Origin: a virus
Strand: one strand, 5' to 3'
DNA: 23,594 nt
IMG/VR virus record: IMGVR_UViG_3300009181_000348
Coordinates: 1-23,594 of that record
Shown here: positions 21,165 to 23,594 of the stretch, piece by piece
Layout of the letters: each line of letters starts with the position of its first letter
Position numbering within the stretch: position 1 is the stretch's first letter
Notes under the pieces: model-generated
The model's database searches: none
Seen by the model: only the letters and a program-made list of their open reading frames with translations
What the model was told of the DNA's origin: nothing
Program-made: the position numbers and the translations under genes

Positions 21165-21287
21165 ATGAATCAGGAAGTCAACCAGGAGGAAGTCCAGTTC
21201 GTCGTTGAGTCGCTGGACGCGGAACAGCTGCTGGAGCTAATCCAGGCGGTCCTGGCATCGGTTGAAGCTGAGGAGGAAGTTGCATGA
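21165..21287 (+). CDS. 40-aa acidic early protein
   Basis: Encodes 40 aa from the ATG placed after AAGGAGGG; an in-frame ATG upstream is inside the promoter. The protein is very acidic and helical (QEVNQEEVQFVVESLDAEQ, then a Leu-rich helix) and ends in EEEVA, whose codons form the ribosome site for the next gene. Small acidic proteins of this kind in phages sometimes mimic DNA, but no specific evidence exists here. The next gene starts in the ATGA overlap. Confidence 0.65.
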   Translation: MNQEVNQEEVQFVVESLDAEQLLELIQAVLASVEAEEEVA

Positions 21288-21517
21288 TTGAGCTTCGCGG
21301 AGTCAACGGGGAGCTTCGCCAGCGAGTGCTGGCGGCTCAGGTCGCCGTGCGCGAGAATCGTAGCTTTGCTGCGCGCCAGTTGTATGCGGCAATTGAAGTC
21401 ATGGTCGGGGCAAATGTGGAGACTCTGAATCTGACTGCGGTTGCCGCCGCCAAGCTGACCACTGAGCTGGCTCGGGCGGCACGAGCCGCCAGGGTTGCAG
21501 CCAAGCTTGTCAACTGA
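21284..21517 (+). CDS. 77-aa Ala-rich helical protein
   Basis: Encodes 77 aa, starting in an ATGA overlap. It is rich in Ala and Arg (LRQRVLAAQVAVRENRSFAAR, then ARAARAARVAAKLVN) and should be entirely helical, perhaps DNA- or RNA-binding. No family is recognised. A new promoter begins five bases after its stop. Confidence 0.6.
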   Translation: MIELRGVNGELRQRVLAAQVAVRENRSFAARQLYAAIEVMVGANVETLNLTAVAAAKLTTELARAARAARVAAKLVN

Positions 21518-21521
21518 GGGG

Positions 21522-21589
21522 TTGACAGGGTAAACGCTAGAGCTTAAGATGGTGATGTCGGGAGATGTTCCCGACAGAAGGGGGTCCAG
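21522..21589 (+). promoter_or_regulatory. Early promoter cassette with leader hairpin
   Basis: TTGACA (21522-21527), a 17-bp spacer and TAAGAT (21545-21550), with CGCTAGAGCTTA in front of and overlapping the -10. The leader has a 7-bp hairpin GTCGGGA / TCCCGAC (21557-21575), then AGAAGGGGG and the ATG at 21590. The hairpin sequence is almost that of the 21093 and 12186 cassettes. Confidence 0.82.
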
Positions 21590-21793
21590 ATGACAAAGCA
21601 AGAGGCAGAGAAGCTGATCGCTCGGGTCAAGGAGCTTACGGCTGAAAACTTCGCGTTCCAGTCCCAAATCATGACGGCGGTGCAGCGCATGAATCACAAC
21701 TCCCTGGAGCTTGCAGGGATTGCCGAGATGGAGCTCTATGTGAAGGTCTTTGCGGCAAACAATGCGGAACAGGTAGAGGAGGTGGTTGCATGA
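21590..21793 (+). CDS. 67-aa helical early protein
   Basis: Encodes 67 aa. The N-terminal half is a charged helix (KQEAEKLIARVKELTAENF) likely to form a coiled coil; the rest has AGIAEMELYVKVFAANN and ends in EEVVA. It shares the MTKxxA start with the next protein (MTKEQAVQLL), suggesting distant duplication of the first residues or convergent ribosome-site context. No domain recognised. Confidence 0.62.
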   Translation: MTKQEAEKLIARVKELTAENFAFQSQIMTAVQRMNHNSLELAGIAEMELYVKVFAANNAEQVEEVVA

Positions 21794-22089
21794 CAAAGGA
21801 ACAGGCGGTCCAGCTGCTCCAACAGATCGGAGCAAACATCTTTGCGATCTCTGGTGGTCGCAGGGCGCTCGTCAATGGGGAGCTCGTGCTGAAGGTCGGG
21901 AGCGGCTACAGCGTGAGAATCGCGCTGGCTGGGAATGACACTTACACGGTCCAGAGGATTTACCAGCGAGCTGGCAAGATCACGGTCAAGGGGGAAGTCG
22001 CCAATGTCTACTTTGAGGAAGTGGGCGAAGTGGCTTACCAGGCGAGCTGTTTTGTGAATGTGGAATTTGGAGAGGGGGTGCTTGCATGA
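21790..22089 (+). CDS. 99-aa early protein of unknown function
   Basis: Encodes 99 aa from an ATGA overlap, with GAGGAGGTGG as ribosome site inside the previous gene. A short N-terminal helix (KEQAVQLLQQIG) is followed by a beta-rich part with alternating hydrophobics (LVLKVGSGYSVRIALAGN, KITVKGEVANVYF). It looks like a small compact beta domain. No family is recognised and no Cys motif is present. Confidence 0.62.
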   Translation: MTKEQAVQLLQQIGANIFAISGGRRALVNGELVLKVGSGYSVRIALAGNDTYTVQRIYQRAGKITVKGEVANVYFEEVGEVAYQASCFVNVEFGEGVLA

Positions 22090-22316
22090 ACGGGATTATC
22101 GCGTTTGAGTCCGCAACAAGCGAGTTTCTGGAGTGCAGCTGCGGCAACAGCGTCATGGCGTCGGGCTTTGACCAGCTTGGCGCCGAGAATTGCGAGCTGA
22201 TGCATTACCAGTGCCTCAGCTGCAACGCCTTTGCGTGCGTTGACTACAGCAACCGAGTTGTGACGGGAGCTGATCATCATGTCCTGACAAATATCGTAGA
22301 GGAGGTGCTGGCATGA
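22086..22316 (+). CDS. 76-aa zinc-ribbon-like early protein
   Basis: Encodes 76 aa from an ATGA overlap. Cys pairs CSCGN (residues 18-20) and CLSCNAFAC (about 44-51) with a nearby His (MHYQ) give a possible zinc ribbon. The end, NIVEEVLA, is encoded by the GAGGAGGTG ribosome site of the following gene. The function is unknown; the protein could be an adapter or regulator. Confidence 0.62.
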   Translation: MNGIIAFESATSEFLECSCGNSVMASGFDQLGAENCELMHYQCLSCNAFACVDYSNRVVTGADHHVLTNIVEEVLA

Positions 22317-22480
22317 CGGAGGAACAGGTGTGTTTGTCCTGCGAGTATGAAGCTGAGTGGGTCGCCACTGGACAATGGAGAAATGACCAGGCGAGAAATC
22401 ATTGGATGATGTGGGGATGCACTTGCGACTGGGAAAAAACGGCAAACGAAGTGCAAGCGTATATGGAGGTGATTTCATGA
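22313..22480 (+). CDS. 55-aa Trp-rich, Cys-containing protein
   Basis: A short gene starting in an ATGA overlap, preceded by GAGGAGG, and ending in another ATGA overlap. Its 55 residues include an N-terminal CLSC pair, a WVATGQWRND stretch and a WGCTCDW pair, so four Cys could bind one zinc ion. Five Trp in 55 residues is unusual. No family is recognised. Overlaps on both sides and a good ribosome site make it a likely real gene. Confidence 0.65.
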   Translation: MTEEQVCLSCEYEAEWVATGQWRNDQARNHWMMWGCTCDWEKTANEVQAYMEVIS

Positions 22481-22749
22481 CGGCAGCTGAGGTATTCCAG
22501 GCGGGAGTTGAGCTGACACATTTGCGCTGGCAGCGAATGGACCAGGAAGGTCGCCACGAGCTTTGTGGCGACACGGAATATGGCTATTGCGGGCTGTGCC
22601 AGGAAATCAACCGAGCGAATGCTCTGATCGCTGATTCTGGCATTTGGCTGGACTGGCAAGCGGTTGAAAAAGTCGCCCGAGGCGAGGAAATTGCTGGATA
22701 TGCCGCCATTGTGGAAATGGGCGGAAGTCTGGATGAGGAGGAGGTCTAA
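22477..22749 (+). CDS. 90-aa protein with CxxC motif
   Basis: The ATG at 22477 lies in an ATGA overlap behind GGAGGTG and gives 90 aa. The sequence has a helix (AAEVFQAGVELTHLRWQRM), Cys in ELCGDTEYGYCGLCQE (three Cys, perhaps a metal site) and an acidic end (LDEEEV) that encodes the next ribosome site. Unknown function. Confidence 0.62.
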   Translation: MTAAEVFQAGVELTHLRWQRMDQEGRHELCGDTEYGYCGLCQEINRANALIADSGIWLDWQAVEKVARGEEIAGYAAIVEMGGSLDEEEV

Positions 22750-22893
22750 ATGGCGGAAAATCCAAAGTGCCCGAACAATCCACGGCATGGCGAGCTCGCC
22801 CCGCATGGGAAAGGTGGTCTTACATGCCAAAAGTGCCAGGAGGAGCGCACAGCTCGCTCCAAGACGCCAACTCGCTGGGGAAATCCCAGCTAG
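22750..22893 (+). CDS. 47-aa zinc-ribbon-like protein
   Basis: A short gene whose ATG directly follows the previous TAA and is preceded by GAGGAGGAGG. Its 47 residues contain PKCPNNPRHG, LTCQKCQEE and a basic end (RTARSKTPTRWG). Cys7, His13 and the CxxC pair could form a zinc site. It is the last gene before a new promoter, which starts five bases after its stop. No family is recognised. Confidence 0.62.
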   Translation: MAENPKCPNNPRHGELAPHGKGGLTCQKCQEERTARSKTPTRWGNPS

Positions 22894-22897
22894 GGGC

Positions 22898-22961
22898 TTG
22901 ACAGGCATAATCGTTAGAGCGTAAGCTCGGAAAAGCCGAAAATCGGCAGAAGGAGAAAAAC
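22898..22961 (+). promoter_or_regulatory. Early promoter cassette with leader hairpin
   Basis: TTGACA (22898-22903), an 18-bp spacer and TAAGCT (22922-22927), with the box variant CGTTAGAGCGTA before the -10. A GCCGA / TCGGC hairpin with three A in the loop (22935-22947) is followed by AGAAGGAG and the ATG at 22962. It is the most diverged member of the set. Confidence 0.78.
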
Positions 22962-23189
22962 ATGGAGCTTGAAAATCGGGAAATCCAGGAATCTGAGAAT
23001 TGCGTTGGTTGCGGCGCCGAATATGAGGTCCGAAAAGCGGCTCTTTCTCGGTACGACAATAAAACGCACATTTGCAGCACATGCGGTCTGCTAGAAGCGA
23101 GTATTCAGCTTGACGCATTGCGAATCGGTCTTGATCCGCATGCTGTCCTATCGGCGCCAGGTAAGCGCGCTGGATTGGGGCTCGCATGA
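22962..23189 (+). CDS. 75-aa zinc-ribbon protein
   Basis: Encodes 75 aa. ENCVGCGAEYEVRKA and THICSTCGLLEA give two CxxC knuckles about 24 residues apart, a typical small zinc ribbon. The C-terminal part (QLDALRIGLDPHAVLSA) is helical. It is led by its own promoter and coupled to the following HTH gene by an ATGA overlap. It could be an RNA- or DNA-binding regulator. Confidence 0.68.
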   Translation: MELENREIQESENCVGCGAEYEVRKAALSRYDNKTHICSTCGLLEASIQLDALRIGLDPHAVLSAPGKRAGLGLA

Positions 23190-23374
23190 CAGAAAGGCTA
23201 ATAACGCTCCCTATGGCAGCGGAAATCCTAAAGATGTCCCCTACAACGCTAAGAATCCAGGCAGAGAAGGGCGTCCTGAAGGCAGACAAGCTAGGTAGGG
23301 ATTGGGTGGTCTATGCATCCGAGGTGGAGCGATACGCTAAGGAGCACAGGCGAGGAATCGCTAATGGCGCCTAA
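23186..23374 (+). CDS. MerR/excisionase-like HTH protein
   Basis: Encodes 62 aa. ITLPMAAEILKMSPTTLRIQ followed by AEKGVLKADKLGRDWVV and a YASEVERYAKE helix is the HTH_17 pattern, in which a winged helix-turn-helix reads DNA and the R-D-W segment forms the wing. No integrase is seen, so a transcription regulator or packaging-associated role is more likely than excision. From about this gene rightwards the DNA becomes unusually rich in CTA triplets. Confidence 0.78.
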   Translation: MTERLITLPMAAEILKMSPTTLRIQAEKGVLKADKLGRDWVVYASEVERYAKEHRRGIANGA

Positions 23375-23516
23375 GCGCCCGCCTAATACATGTGTTCTAT
23401 GTAAACAGCCCTATAGGGCAGCATATGAATACCGTATAGCAGGGAAGGCTAAGCATGGCTATTGCAGCTATGCATGCGCCATGCGTGCAGCTAGGGCTAA
23501 CATAGAGACACGATGA
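23364..23516 (+). CDS. 50-aa treble-clef-like zinc protein
   Basis: The ATG at 23364 (CTAATGGCG) gives 50 aa and overlaps the upstream gene by 11 bases. NTCVLCKQPY and YCSYACAMRAARA give a CxxC and a CxxxC about 20 residues apart, like a small zinc finger in which the second pair starts a helix. The function is unknown; the next gene is an HNH-like gene, and such small fingers are common at that place. The ATGA overlap links them. Confidence 0.65.
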   Translation: MAPKRPPNTCVLCKQPYRAAYEYRIAGKAKHGYCSYACAMRAARANIETR

Positions 23517-23594
23517 AACGCCCATGCCTGGTATGCGGTACGCCTAGCAATAATTCTCGGTGTGCCACGCACACCATGCCTAGGCATAGGGAGA
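23513..23594 (+). CDS. Probable HNH endonuclease, 5' part
   Basis: Only 27 codons are in the window, starting in an ATGA overlap. RPCLVCGTPSNNSRCATH, with CxxC then C-x-x-H, is the N-terminal zinc knuckle common in phage HNH endonucleases encoded next to the terminase. The catalytic HNH part lies outside. If right, the terminase genes should follow soon to the right, and the map would continue round to the connector at the left end of the window. Confidence 0.55.
   Translation, partial: MKRPCLVCGTPSNNSRCATHTMPRHRE

Noticed and set aside
22399-23289. Long reading frame of 296 codons on the minus strand
   Set aside because: It lies opposite a promoter cassette and six plus-strand genes that have good ribosome sites and ATGA overlaps; it has no ribosome site of its own and its composition (Ser, Arg, Cys rich) is that of an antisense frame.
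23186-23374. Excisionase, implying a temperate phage
   Set aside because: The HTH is of the type found in excisionases, but no integrase, attachment site or immunity repressor was seen in the window, and small MerR-like HTH proteins are common in lytic phages.
1-23594. tRNA genes, ribosomal RNA or insertion sequences
   Set aside because: No cloverleaf with a T-loop GGTTCGANTC-like core was seen (TCGA is in fact absent), and no transposase motifs or terminal inverted repeats with target duplications were found.

Overview
The window is part of the genome of a tailed dsDNA phage with siphovirus organisation. It shows a head-tail connector, tail terminator, tail tube protein, a tail assembly chaperone made by -1 frameshifting, a tape measure and a lysis cassette. 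Base composition is roughly 55% GC by eye. The lysis set is a C39-like peptidase, an LLH-type holin and a small coiled-coil/TM protein, with no Rz-type spanin. That fits a host with a single membrane and thick wall (Actinomycetota-like or Bacillota-like), but this is inference; nothing names the host. I see no integrase, immunity repressor, tRNA, CRISPR array or insertion sequence. The left edge lies inside the connector gene. The right edge cuts a probable HNH endonuclease gene, which in related genomes usually sits just before the terminase genes.

Layout. (1) 1-11670, plus strand, late genes: connector, tail terminator, tail tube, tail chaperone with frameshift, HK97 gp10-like protein, tape measure, tail-tip protein, glycine-rich adhesin, a small tail protein, lysis genes, a small DNA-binding-like protein and a metallophosphoesterase. 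A hairpin closes this block. (2) 11767-12519, minus strand: three small early genes with two promoters. (3) 12743-20331, plus strand: three successive promoter-led small genes, then a tightly overlapping operon. It encodes a methyltransferase, a Cas4/RecB-like nuclease, a Rad52-like annealing protein, a Mom-like DNA-modification protein, a replication-initiator-like winged helix, small zinc and HTH proteins, a dNMP kinase, a zincin, a PD-(D/E)XK resolvase-like nuclease and a secreted double-psi barrel protein. (4) 20348-20932, minus strand: a second zincin, SprT-like. (5) 21165-23594, plus strand: a dozen very small genes, several with zinc-ribbon Cys pairs, ending in the HNH gene.

Two signals are the most unusual. 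First, the four palindromic tetranucleotides ACGT, CCGG, TCGA and GGCC were not found anywhere in the window when read by eye, although other 4-base palindromes such as GCGC, CGCG, GATC and AGCT are common. Codon choice is visibly bent to avoid them. Together with the Mom-like protein this suggests a phage under heavy pressure from several four-base restriction systems.

Second, the early genes are driven by nine small promoter cassettes built to one plan: a -35 box (usually TTGACA), a 17-18 bp spacer that in eight cases holds a shared box around TAGAGCTTA, then in most cases a GC hairpin at the expected mRNA 5' end, directly followed by a strong ribosome binding site. Two divergent control regions, 8.4 kb apart, are visibly duplicates of each other. 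This looks like a phage-encoded early regulon; the stand-alone LexA-like and MerR-like DNA-binding proteins in the window are candidate regulators.
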